Of a stretch of DNA of 64,000 nt, positions 43,630-51,949 are shown piece after piece. This DNA comes from Oscillospiraceae bacterium. GTDB lineage: Bacteria > Bacillota > Clostridia > Oscillospirales > Ruminococcaceae. How positions within the stretch are numbered: the stretch's first letter is position 1; each line of letters begins with the position of its first letter. The stretch lies in contig JAUNSK010000006.1 of assembly GCA_030539275.1 (NCBI GenBank), positions 95,198 to 159,197 of the forward strand. Direction: 5' to 3'. A program made the translations under genes and the position numbers. Under the pieces are notes generated by a model. It was given only the letters and a program-made list of their open reading frames with translations. It was not told where the DNA came from and did no database searches.

Positions 43630-44847
43630 TTATATAGTAATGTGCACCGGCAGACCGTTCTTAGTCGGTATCTGTACTTCTCCCTGGATAAGAGGAAGAA
43701 TATACTGTACAGCCTCATCATTGATGTTGTTTCCCTGATCGTTTATCCAGTCAACAGGGAAAAGCTTTTCTTTATTTGCTATAGTTGATATTTCAAATGA
43801 ATCTATTTCTGTTTTATAAGGAACAGTAGAAATTCTTCTGAAGATCATCATTTTTCCGGTAACGCCCCTGAATGAGGCCTTGACTGCCTGGGCACCAATA
43901 AGTTCAGCTTCGTCAAGATCTGTTTTTGATGAAAGATGGGATGAACATCTCTGCATAACATTGAGTTCAACGGCTCTTACCTTGCAGCCGATCTTTTCTT
44001 TAACAAGGTTTTCAAGAAATTTTCCGAGGCCTGCAAGATACTGGTGACCAAAAACATCAACTGTTTCTGAAAGATAACCGTTGGCTGCATATTCACCGTT
44101 TTCATCCTTAAGGCCTTCGCTGACAGCAACTACAACTGAATTCTGTTTCTCATGAAGATTATTGATATCATCAATAAATTTCTGTGTCGAGAAAGCCGTT
44201 TCAGGAAGATATATAAGATCCGGAGCAGGCTGATTATTTGCACGGGGGAGGGCAGCTGCAGCGGTAAGCCATCCGGCATCGCGTCCCATTATTTCAATTA
44301 TTGTAACTGACTTAACATTATACACAGCACTGTCACGGATGATCTCTGCTGCAGTAGTTGCAATATACTTTGCTGCTGAACCATAACCTGGTGTATGATC
44401 TGTTGCTGCTACATCATTATCTATTGTCTTCGGAATTCCAATGATACGTACGTCAATATTGTTCTGCGCTGCATACTCGGACAGCTTCTGTACTGTATCC
44501 ATTGAGTCATTACCGCCAATATAGAAAAAAGCGCCTATATTGTTCTTTTTAAAATTCTCAAAGATCGTTTTATAAGTATCAGCATCCTGGGCAGAAGACC
44601 TAAGCTTGATTCGGCATGATCCAAGAACTGATGCCGGGGTATACTTAAGCAGGTTTAGCCATTCATCCGTACATGTTTCCTTGTCCAGGTTCACAAGACG
44701 GTCATTGATTATTCCTTCAATACCATTTCTGGATCCAAAAACGCTGCCAATACGTTCTTCCTGAAGAGCTTCTTTAATTACTCCGGCCAAAGATGAGTTA
44801 ATAGCACAGGTAGGTCCGCCAGACTGTGCAACAGCAATATTAATCAT
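43630..44847 (-). CDS. PPi-type 6-phosphofructokinase
   Basis: A 405-residue protein, ATG 44847 with GGGAGG upstream. It has the PFK fold: VAQSGGPTCAINSSLAGV at the N-terminus, FYIGGNDSMDT at the donor-phosphate site and GIPKTIDND at the F6P/donor site. ATP-PFKs have Gly at the last variable position of GGDGS and Gly in PGTIDND. Here the residues are Asp (GGNDS) and Lys (PKTIDND), the signature of pyrophosphate-dependent enzymes. The Asn in place of the usual first Asp is a small variation. The length also fits PPi-PFK. The reaction is fructose 6-phosphate + PPi to fructose 1,6-bisphosphate + Pi, reversible and energy saving in anaerobes. Confidence 0.88.
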   Translation of the reverse strand: MINIAVAQSGGPTCAINSSLAGVIKEALQEERIGSVFGSRNGIEGIINDRLVNLDKETCTDEWLNLLKYTPASVLGSCRIKLRSSAQDADTYKTIFENFKKNNIGAFFYIGGNDSMDTVQKLSEYAAQNNIDVRIIGIPKTIDNDVAATDHTPGYGSAAKYIATTAAEIIRDSAVYNVKSVTIIEIMGRDAGWLTAAAALPRANNQPAPDLIYLPETAFSTQKFIDDINNLHEKQNSVVVAVSEGLKDENGEYAANGYLSETVDVFGHQYLAGLGKFLENLVKEKIGCKVRAVELNVMQRCSSHLSSKTDLDEAELIGAQAVKASFRGVTGKMMIFRRISTVPYKTEIDSFEISTIANKEKLFPVDWINDQGNNINDEAVQYILPLIQGEVQIPTKNGLPVHITI

Positions 44848-44906
44848 TAAAATATGATCCTCCCTAATTTATCGAAAAAACATGATATTAATACACACTG
44901 GTTTAA

Positions 44907-44936
44907 ATTATAACATAAATTCTTAAAAAACGTCAA
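44907..44936 (-). promoter_or_regulatory. Promoter of the phosphofructokinase gene (leftward)
   Basis: On the minus strand TTGACG (44936-44931), an 18-bp spacer and TATAAT (44912-44907), 60 bp before the start codon. Confidence 0.6.
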
Positions 44937-45025
44937 GTAAACAGCATCACAAAAAAACCGTAAAATCAAGCTATTTATTGTGAATATTTTTTTTAATAAA
45001 GCAGTAAATAAATGAAATAAAAGTA

Positions 45026-45053
45026 TTGACAAATGAATAATGTATGGTATAAT
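45026..45053 (+). promoter_or_regulatory. Promoter of the T-box operon
   Basis: TTGACA (45026-45031), a 16-bp spacer and TATAAT (45048-45053). The predicted transcript would begin near 45060, just before the T-box leader. Confidence 0.75.
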
Positions 45054-45069
45054 GAAAACTGTAAAACAT

Positions 45070-45348
45070 AATATTGTGGTTAATGGCTGAGACGAAGACG
45101 GTCGGATTATACTACATACAGAGAGTCGATGGTTGGTGCGAATCGATTGTAATATTATTCAAATGACTTATCCCTTCTGAGCTGGAGGTCCCAAAGTGAT
45201 TATTTCATGAGTAGATATCTCCCGTATTTGCAGCGTAAATGCATAGGACTTGATAGAGTCTGTGAGGTGGCGTCATTTCTGACGCAATTTGAGTGGTACC
45301 GCGGGTAATTTATCCGTCTCAAGTAAGTGATTACTTGAGACGTTTTTT
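45070..45348 (+). promoter_or_regulatory. T-box riboswitch leader, specifier most likely CUU (Leu)
   Basis: The T-box sequence GAGTGGTACCGCGGG is at 45291-45305, with the UGG bulge that pairs with uncharged tRNA ends. Stem I includes the distal part AGAGAGTCGATGGTTGGTGCG (from 45119) and closes with CCCTTCTGAGCT (45172-45183). Just before the closing strand, ATGA-CTT-ATCCC at 45163-45174 matches the usual GAA-codon-A/RCC pattern, so CTT at 45167-45169 is the best specifier codon: leucine. Other registers give codons not followed by a purine. A stem-III hairpin, GCGTCA/TGACGC, precedes the T-box. Uncharged tRNA-Leu would stabilise the antiterminator and turn on the operon starting with the acyl-CoA synthetase. 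Confidence 0.85.
45315..45348 (+). terminator. T-box intrinsic terminator
   Basis: CGTCTCAAGTAA pairs perfectly with TTACTTGAGACG around gtga, followed by TTTTTT. Its left side lies immediately after the T-box sequence, so the antiterminator and terminator are mutually exclusive. Confidence 0.9.
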
Positions 45349-45425
45349 GTTGTCCAAAAAAATCTGGTCTCATTATATTATTAACCCAATACATCAAAAA
45401 CAATATTTTTGTGAGGAGTAACTTT

Positions 45426-47681
45426 ATGGAAAATCAATTATTAGACGTTGCCGCAAGAATCAAGGCATTGAGAGAGATTGCAGGTTTTTCTGTTGAACAG
45501 ATGGCAGAGAAGACAGATGTTACAGTATACGAGTACAAACTTTTAGAAGAAGGCAATACGGATTTTAACTTTACTTTTATTTACAAGTGCGCACATGCTT
45601 TCAATGTAGATATGAAAGATATTCTTGAAGGAGAAAGTCCTAGTCTTTCCTCATTTACAGTAACAAGAAAAGGTGAAGGGTTACCTATCACAAGAAGAAC
45701 AGGATTTGTCTATAACAACCTTGCTCCTTCTTTCAAACATAAGATAGCTGAACCTTTCTGGGTTAAGATTCCTTATACTGATGATGAGGAAATGGTCTTC
45801 AGTACACATAATGGCCAGGAAATTGACATAGTAATTAAAGGACACCTTAAAATTCAGATAAACGACAATGTGACTGAATTATCAGAAGGTGACACAATAT
45901 ACTATAACAGTTCATCTCCTCATGCACTTAAAGCTCTTGACGGTAAGGACTGTGAGGTTTATGCAATTGTACTTAAACCTGAAGAAGATGACAATTCCTT
46001 CAAGAGCCAGTACAGCGATATGCTTAAAGGAAAGTATAAACTCTCCGGAGAAGTGTCTGAACCATTTGTAAAAACTACAGTTGATGAAAACGGACTCCTT
46101 AAAGAAATAAAATTCCAGAATGAAGATAAATTCAATTTTGCTTATGATATAGTTGACAATCTCGCACTTAAGTGTCCTGATAAAGTTGCAATGCTGCATG
46201 TATCAGCAGATAAAACAGAACGCAGATTTACTTTCAGGGATATAAGCAGATACTCATCAAAGACTGCAAACTATTTCAGATCCCTTGGTATAAAAAAGGG
46301 TGACAGGGTAATGCTTGTACTTAAGCGTCATTACCAGTTCTGGTTCTCGATCCTTGCGCTTCATAAAATCGGTGCGATCGTAATTCCAGCAACCAACCTT
46401 CTTGTTCAGCATGATTTCGAATACAGATTCAAGGCAGCCGGAGTAAGTGCAATTGTCTGCACCGGAGACGGTGACGTTGCACATCAGGCAGATCTCGGTG
46501 CGCAGGGAGTAGATTCACTTAAAACGAAGATCATAGTAGGTGAGCCAAGAGAAGGATGGCATAATTTCAATGATGAGGTAGAGGCCTTCAGCGACACATA
46601 CGAACGTACTGCTGATGCCGCATGCGGAAATGATGACATGCTTATGTTCTTTACATCAGGTACTACCGGATATCCGAAAATTGCCCTTCATTCATTCAAG
46701 TACCCGCTTGGACATTATATCACTGCCAAATACTGGCACAATGTTAATCCTGAAGGAATCCACTTTACAATTTCCGATACAGGCTGGGGCAAAGCTTTAT
46801 GGGGCAAACTATACGGACAGTGGATGTGTGAGGCATGTATATTCACATATGACTTCAACAAATTCGATGCTCATGATATTCTTCCTATGTTTGCAAAGTA
46901 TCATATAACTACATTCTGTGCACCACCTACAATGTACAGATTCTTTATAAAAGAAGATCTTTCCCAGTATGATCTTTCTTCAATCGAGTATGCAACAACA
47001 GCCGGTGAAGCTCTAAATCCGGAAGTATTCAATCAGTTCAAAAAGGCAACTGGTCTTGATATCATGGAAGGCTTCGGTCAGACAGAAACAACACTTTCAA
47101 TCAGCAACCTTGTCGGTTCAAAGCCAAAGATCGGATCTATGGGAAAACCAAGCCCGCTTTATGATCTTGCTATCCTTACACACGACGGTAAAGTCGCAGA
47201 TGTAGGTGAAACAGGTGAGATCTGCATAAAAACAAGCGATAAGGTCCCATGTGGTCTTTTCAAGGGCTATTACAACGATGAAGCAAAAACCAGGGAAGTA
47301 TGGTATGACGGATACTATCACACAGGCGATACAGCGTGGAAAGATGAAGACGGATATTACTGGTATGTAGGCCGTGTTGATGATGTTATCAAGTCATCAG
47401 GCTACAGAATAGGACCTTTCGAGATCGAAAGTGTTATCATGGAACTTCCGTATGTACTTGAATGTGCTGTTACAGCTGCACCGGATCCTGTAAGAGGTCA
47501 GGTCGTAAAAGCAACGATCGTTCTTATAAAAGGAAAAGAGGAAAGTGAAGAGCTTAAGAAAGAGATCCAGACATACGTCAAGAAAAATACAGCTCCGTAC
47601 AAATACCCGAGAATAGTAGAATTCAGAAAAGAACTTCCGAAAACTATAAGCGGTAAAATAAAGAGAATCGATTTGAGATAA
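45426..47681 (+). CDS. XRE-cupin-AMP-dependent acyl-CoA synthetase fusion
   Basis: A 751-residue protein; ATG 45426 lies just after GAGGAG. Residues 3-58 are an XRE helix-turn-helix (VAARIKALREIAGFSVEQMA). Residues about 90-190 are a cupin, with the sequence EIDIVIKGHLKIQINDNV then GDTIYYNSSSPHAL. Residues 210-750 are an acetyl/medium-chain acyl-CoA synthetase-type adenylating enzyme: P-loop FTSGTTGYPK, GFGQTETT, YHTGDTAW, GRVDDVIKSSGYRIGP and the catalytic Lys in SGKIKR. It would activate a carboxylic acid to an acyl-CoA. Under a leucine T-box, isovalerate is a plausible substrate, since ruminococci make leucine from isovalerate by reductive carboxylation; this is inference. The HTH-cupin part may sense the acid or act as its own regulator. 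Confidence 0.85.
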   Translation: MENQLLDVAARIKALREIAGFSVEQMAEKTDVTVYEYKLLEEGNTDFNFTFIYKCAHAFNVDMKDILEGESPSLSSFTVTRKGEGLPITRRTGFVYNNLAPSFKHKIAEPFWVKIPYTDDEEMVFSTHNGQEIDIVIKGHLKIQINDNVTELSEGDTIYYNSSSPHALKALDGKDCEVYAIVLKPEEDDNSFKSQYSDMLKGKYKLSGEVSEPFVKTTVDENGLLKEIKFQNEDKFNFAYDIVDNLALKCPDKVAMLHVSADKTERRFTFRDISRYSSKTANYFRSLGIKKGDRVMLVLKRHYQFWFSILALHKIGAIVIPATNLLVQHDFEYRFKAAGVSAIVCTGDGDVAHQADLGAQGVDSLKTKIIVGEPREGWHNFNDEVEAFSDTYERTADAACGNDDMLMFFTSGTTGYPKIALHSFKYPLGHYITAKYWHNVNPEGIHFTISDTGWGKALWGKLYGQWMCEACIFTYDFNKFDAHDILPMFAKYHITTFCAPPTMYRFFIKEDLSQYDLSSIEYATTAGEALNPEVFNQFKKATGLDIMEGFGQTETTLSISNLVGSKPKIGSMGKPSPLYDLAILTHDGKVADVGETGEICIKTSDKVPCGLFKGYYNDEAKTREVWYDGYYHTGDTAWKDEDGYYWYVGRVDDVIKSSGYRIGPFEIESVIMELPYVLECAVTAAPDPVRGQVVKATIVLIKGKEESEELKKEIQTYVKKNTAPYKYPRIVEFRKELPKTISGKIKRIDLR

Positions 47682-47744
47682 ATTACATCTGCTCCTCTGC
47701 CAATTGACAGGGGAGCAGTGCAGGTTAAAAACAAGAGAGAAAAT

Positions 47745-48782
47745 ATGAATAATATAATAGAAAAATTAAAAAAAACTCAGGATCTTGATGATAATGAACT
47801 AAGACAGCTTCTGGAATGCCAAAACACAGATGATATCGAATATCTCAGAAAATCTGCAGAAATGGTAAGACAGGAGCACTACGGAAAAGATGTATATATC
47901 CGCGGACTGATAGAAATTTCAAACTTCTGCAAAAACAACTGCTATTACTGCGGGATCCGTGCCGGCAATAAAAACACTGACCGGTACAGATTAAGCAGTG
48001 AACAGATCCTTGATTGCTGTAAAAACGGATACGCATTAGGCTTCCGTACATTTGTTCTCCAGGGAGGAGAAGACGCATATTATTCAGATGAACTGCTGTG
48101 CAGCATATTAACTCAGATAAAGAATAATTTTCCGGACTGTGCGGTTACACTTTCTCTGGGCGAACGCTCATATGAATCATATAAAAAACTATATGATGCA
48201 GGCGCAGACAGATACCTGCTCAGACATGAAACAGCAAGTCCTGAACATTACAGCAGGCTTCATCCTGATTCAATGAGCCATGAAAACCGCCTGAAATGTC
48301 TTTATGATTTAAAAAAGATAGGTTTTCAGACCGGTTCAGGCTTTATGGTAGGATCTCCGTTCCAGACAACAGATAATCTGATAGCAGATTTAAGATTTCT
48401 TCAGAAACTTAAACCGGCTATGATAGGAATAGGTCCTTTTGTTTCACATCACGAAACGCCTTTTGCTGATTTTGAAAACGGAACTCTGGAACTAACATTA
48501 AAACTGATATCAATATTGCGTCTTATGTTTCCGAAAGTTCTGCTTCCGTCAACAACAGCACTTGGTACTATCTCTCCTACCGGAAGAGAAAAAGGAATAC
48601 TAGCCGGGGCAAACGTTGTAATGCCTAATCTTTCACCGGTAATGTTCCGCAAACTCTATTCACTTTATGATGACAAGATATGCACAGGTGAGGAGGCAGC
48701 TGAATGCCGCAACTGTCTTAACAACAGAATGCTCTCCATAGGTTACAATATAGTCGTCAGCAGAGGAGATATAAAAGAATAA
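47745..48782 (+). CDS. hydE: [FeFe]-hydrogenase maturation radical SAM enzyme HydE
   Basis: A 345-residue protein; I take ATG 47745 with AGAGA upstream. The radical SAM cluster motif CKNNCYYC lies in the typical HydE opening VYIRGLIEISNFCKNNCYYC. Downstream are GYALGFRTFVLQGGEDAYYS, LLRHETASPEHYSRLHP, GFMVGSPFQT, LLPSTTALGTI and GILAGANVVMPNLSP, all characteristic of HydE rather than BioB or PylB. HydE helps build the diiron-dithiolate subcluster of the H-cluster, with HydF and HydG. It serves the hydrogenase at 38462 or another. It lies 60 bp after the synthetase gene under the T-box and 20 bp before a small NlpC/P60-like gene, an unusual setting. Confidence 0.93.
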   Translation: MNNIIEKLKKTQDLDDNELRQLLECQNTDDIEYLRKSAEMVRQEHYGKDVYIRGLIEISNFCKNNCYYCGIRAGNKNTDRYRLSSEQILDCCKNGYALGFRTFVLQGGEDAYYSDELLCSILTQIKNNFPDCAVTLSLGERSYESYKKLYDAGADRYLLRHETASPEHYSRLHPDSMSHENRLKCLYDLKKIGFQTGSGFMVGSPFQTTDNLIADLRFLQKLKPAMIGIGPFVSHHETPFADFENGTLELTLKLISILRLMFPKVLLPSTTALGTISPTGREKGILAGANVVMPNLSPVMFRKLYSLYDDKICTGEEAAECRNCLNNRMLSIGYNIVVSRGDIKE

Positions 48783-48802
48783 TTAATGAAATGGGTGGTA
48801 TT

Positions 48803-49195
48803 ATGACTGATAAGCATAAATATAACACCATATTCATGAATATTTTGAATATGTCAGGCAAAGCTTTGCTATATGATTCTGATCTCAGTTTCATAAATGA
48901 CGTTTACAACAACACGGGAATAACAATAATATCAGCCAGTCAGCTTGGCTGTGAGTATAAAGAAATTCAGTTTGATGAATTAACAACCGGTGATATTGCT
49001 TTTTACAGTACAGATGCCGGGAATATATTTTACGGGGTAGTACTCGGAATCATCAACAGGAATATGATTTTTAAATCAGCAGAATTTAAATTTGCACAGA
49101 TCGTCAGCCTTAACAAAAGATATGAAGACTATAAATTCAGGCGCGGCTTCAGTATGCATAATTTATCAGAAGACGTCACAGGAGGTAAAATATGA
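48803..49195 (+). CDS. Degenerate NlpC/P60-like protein next to murL
   Basis: A 130-residue protein, ATG 48803 behind GGGTGG. The layout resembles NlpC/P60 peptidases without their signal: YDSDLSFINDVYNNTGITI aligns by eye with the fDCSGfvxyvyxxxGi helix, and FDELTTGDIAFYSTDAGNIF with the lxPGDLvFf strand. The C-terminal YEDYKFRRGF matches the usual Y-x-x-x-R-R end. However the catalytic Cys is replaced (DSDLS), and the catalytic His of HVGIYLG is replaced by Tyr/Val (YGVVLG). If the similarity is real, it is a cytoplasmic, catalytically dead relative. It overlaps murL by 4 bp, so it is coupled to cell-wall precursor synthesis. Identity is uncertain. Confidence 0.4.
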   Translation: MTDKHKYNTIFMNILNMSGKALLYDSDLSFINDVYNNTGITIISASQLGCEYKEIQFDELTTGDIAFYSTDAGNIFYGVVLGIINRNMIFKSAEFKFAQIVSLNKRYEDYKFRRGFSMHNLSEDVTGGKI

Positions 49196-50580
49196 GCGAT
49201 TACGAAAGATTCCGGAGCCTTTATCCGGAGTTTGTCTATCATGGATACGATATTGAAGAAACTGAAGAAAGTATAGGCATCAGATATAACTTTGAAATAC
49301 GCGGATTGTCAGACTTCAATCCGACCTGGAAGTTCATCAAACAGGATGCACAGAGTCTTAAAAACAACAGAACTTTCAACAAACTGGTTTTTTCACTTGG
49401 AATGGTAGAGCTTGTCAGCTACTGGAAAGTGACATGTTCTCCACTCGTTACTGTCAAGGGATTCAGCATGACACAAAAACAGATCAGCTGGTGGAAAAAG
49501 CTGTACTATAACGGTCTCGGTGAGTTCTTCTACAGAAACCAGATCGATGCGGATCCTTTGACATTTATGAATATTGAAGCGTCCGGAAATGATGATTTTT
49601 CACAGCATGACAACATCCCCCGTGATCTTAATGGCTGTCTTATACCGGTTGGAGGAGGCAAGGATTCTATTGTAACCCTTGATCTTCTGAGCGATATGGT
49701 ACCTGAGTCATGCTGTTATCTCATCAATAAACGAAACTCAATATATCAGTCTGCCTATACAGCCGGATATACCGATGGCCAGATAGTACTTGCTCAGCGA
49801 ACACTTGACAAGAACATTCTGCGTTTAAACTCTGAAGGCTTCCTGAATGGTCATACACCTTTTTCTGCAATAGTAGCATTTTCATCAGTTATCGCAGCTT
49901 TTATGAACTCAAAAAAATATGTCGTACTGTCAAATGAGGCCAGTGCAAATGAATCAACAGTAAAGGGTTCGCAGGTAAATCATCAGTATTCTAAGAGTTA
50001 CGAGTTTGAAAAAGACTTTTTTGAATATGAAAAAGAATTCATCGGTTCAGAAGTATACTATTTCAGCATGCTCAGACCTCTGAGTGAATACCAGATAGCA
50101 TCATATTTTTCTGATCTGAAAAAATACCATAAGATTTTCAGAAGCTGCAACGTCGGCAGCAAAACTGATTCATGGTGCTCAAACTGTTCAAAATGTCTTT
50201 TTGTCTGCCTTATACTTTCACCGTTCCTCGAATATGAAGAATTGTGCGAAATTCTCGGCAGCAATATAGCAGACAGAGAGGATATGCTTGAAACGTTCAG
50301 AAAACTTATCGGATTAACTGACGAGAAGCCGTTTGAATGTGTAGGAAGCAGAGATGAAGTGAACTTTGCAGCAGCAGCTGCTGTCAGAAAGATGGAAGAG
50401 GCAGGCAAAAGACTTCCCCTTCTTTTCGAGTACTATAAAACAACCACACTGTACAGCGAATACAGGAATAAAAAGAATGATCTGCTGGAAGGATACAATA
50501 AGACAAATAACCTCCCTGAAACGTTCAAAGAAATACTTTTCAAAAAATGCTGCAGAAAAGGGATAATTAAAAATGATTGA
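49192..50580 (+). CDS. murL: UDP-MurNAc-L-Ala-L-Glu epimerase MurL
   Basis: A 462-residue protein coupled to its neighbours by overlaps on both sides (ATGA with the preceding gene, 8 bp with murD2). It holds the PP-loop-like motif IPVGGGKDSIVTLDLL (about residue 155), a helical C-terminal domain and a Cys pair WCSNCSKC (about residue 328). This combination, and a MurD-like ligase directly after it, identify the MurL family first described in Xanthomonas. There, MurD2 adds L-Glu to UDP-MurNAc-L-Ala and MurL then epimerises that Glu to D-Glu using ATP and a metal. The route replaces or bypasses glutamate racemase (MurI). No signal peptide or membrane span is present, consistent with the cytoplasm. 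Confidence 0.82.
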   Translation: MSDYERFRSLYPEFVYHGYDIEETEESIGIRYNFEIRGLSDFNPTWKFIKQDAQSLKNNRTFNKLVFSLGMVELVSYWKVTCSPLVTVKGFSMTQKQISWWKKLYYNGLGEFFYRNQIDADPLTFMNIEASGNDDFSQHDNIPRDLNGCLIPVGGGKDSIVTLDLLSDMVPESCCYLINKRNSIYQSAYTAGYTDGQIVLAQRTLDKNILRLNSEGFLNGHTPFSAIVAFSSVIAAFMNSKKYVVLSNEASANESTVKGSQVNHQYSKSYEFEKDFFEYEKEFIGSEVYYFSMLRPLSEYQIASYFSDLKKYHKIFRSCNVGSKTDSWCSNCSKCLFVCLILSPFLEYEELCEILGSNIADREDMLETFRKLIGLTDEKPFECVGSRDEVNFAAAAAVRKMEEAGKRLPLLFEYYKTTTLYSEYRNKKNDLLEGYNKTNNLPETFKEILFKKCCRKGIIKND

Positions 50581-51904
50581 ACTTCTTAAGAAATATATAA
50601 AAGATAAAAATGTACTTATACTCGGATTCGGACGCGAGGGACGTTCAACACTAAAAAAACTGTACGAAGCCGGAGGATACAGATCAGTTGCCGTTGCTGA
50701 TAAAAATCCTGTCAGTGATATAGAGGATGATTCTGTCAGACTGATCTGCGGTGATGATTACCAGAGTTCACTCGATGACTTTGATATTGTTATAAAGAGT
50801 CCGGGAGTTGTGCTTGACAAGCCATTTTCGTCATATAAATGCAGGATTACTTCACAAACTGAAATATTTATTGAGAGGTATGCCAAGTCAATAATCGGAA
50901 TAACAGGAACAAAGGGTAAGAGTACAACGACTACGCTCATTTACCACATACTTTCGGAGTGCGGTGTTGACTGTGTTCTTGCAGGAAATATTGGCATTCC
51001 TTCATTTGATGTTGCTGACAAGTTAAATGCTTCGACCCTTGTAGTATATGAGCTGTCTTGTCATCAGCTTGAAAATATACGCTTCTCACCTCATTTTGCC
51101 GTATTTCTGAATCTTTTTGAAGAGCATCTTGATCACTACGGAACATTTGAAAACTATGCAAATGCAAAGCGAAATATATACAGATATCAGTCAGAAAATG
51201 ACTATCTGATATGTTCGTCTGATCTGACTTCGTATGAAACTATCAGATCACATGTACTGAGCGCATCAATGACTGATCCGTCTGCAGATATAACTGCAAA
51301 TGACAAATCCATCACATTTCCGGGACAGACAATAGAAATGGAGAATGTCAGCACATGTCTTGTAGGAAGTCACAATAACTACAATCTTGCAGTGGCATTT
51401 GCAGTATGCAGCAAGTATGGGATCAAAACAGAGGATATGATCCGTGCAGCCGGTACGTACAAATCACTTCCGCACCGTCTGGAATTTGTTGCCGAGATAA
51501 ACGGAGTAAAATACTATGATGATTCCATTTCTACTATGTGTCAGTCAACTATACAGGCTGTCAGGAGTCTTAAAAATGTCGACACTGTGATCATAGGCGG
51601 AATGGACAGGGGAATAGATTATACTGAGCTGATTGATTACCTCTTCAATAATCCCGTAAACAATATTATACTGATGTCTGACTCCGGCAAACGCATACTC
51701 AGTGAGATAAATGAGAAGTATAAAGGCAGTCAGCTTGAAGAGCACACCGTCTACTGCAGCACACTGAAATCAGCTGTTGATAAAGCTAAACAGCTGACAG
51801 CACCATCAAAAACCTGTGTCATGTCGCCGGCCGCTGCGAGCTATAATGAGTATAAAAATTTTGAACAACGCGGAGATTATTTCAAATCATATGTTCTGAA
51901 TTAA
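50573..51904 (+). CDS. murD2: UDP-MurNAc-L-Ala-L-Glu ligase MurD2
   Basis: A 443-residue Mur ligase. The N-terminal Rossmann-like domain begins LILGFGREGRSTLKKLYEAG. The ATP loop is GITGTKGKSTTTTL (about residue 108) and the central domain has ELSCHQLENI and LNLFEEHLDHYGTFENYANA. In the C-terminal domain the segment DDSISTMCQSTIQAV replaces the DSKATN motif of classical D-Glu-adding MurD. That change marks the MurD2 group, which takes L-Glu. The gene follows murL with an 8-bp overlap and is the last of the operon, ending at a perfect 12-bp-stem terminator. Whether the genome also has a classical murD and murI cannot be seen from this window. Confidence 0.88.
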   Translation: MIELLKKYIKDKNVLILGFGREGRSTLKKLYEAGGYRSVAVADKNPVSDIEDDSVRLICGDDYQSSLDDFDIVIKSPGVVLDKPFSSYKCRITSQTEIFIERYAKSIIGITGTKGKSTTTTLIYHILSECGVDCVLAGNIGIPSFDVADKLNASTLVVYELSCHQLENIRFSPHFAVFLNLFEEHLDHYGTFENYANAKRNIYRYQSENDYLICSSDLTSYETIRSHVLSASMTDPSADITANDKSITFPGQTIEMENVSTCLVGSHNNYNLAVAFAVCSKYGIKTEDMIRAAGTYKSLPHRLEFVAEINGVKYYDDSISTMCQSTIQAVRSLKNVDTVIIGGMDRGIDYTELIDYLFNNPVNNIILMSDSGKRILSEINEKYKGSQLEEHTVYCSTLKSAVDKAKQLTAPSKTCVMSPAAASYNEYKNFEQRGDYFKSYVLN

Positions 51905-51916
51905 TAAATTATTAAA

Positions 51917-51949
51917 AACCATATGGACCTTACGTCCATATGGTTTTTT
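51917..51949 (+). terminator. Terminator of the T-box operon
   Basis: AACCATATGGAC pairs with GTCCATATGGTT around cttac, followed by TTTTTTG. Confidence 0.85.

Noticed and set aside
43630-44847. PFK as the classical ATP-dependent enzyme
   Set aside because: Donor-site residues are Asp (GGNDS) and Lys (PKTIDND), not Gly/Gly, and the protein is about 85 residues longer than bacterial ATP-PFK.
47745-48782. Radical SAM gene as biotin synthase (bioB)
   Set aside because: The VYIRGLIEISNFCKNNCYYC opening and LLPSTTALGTI, GILAGANVVMPNLSP segments are those of HydE.
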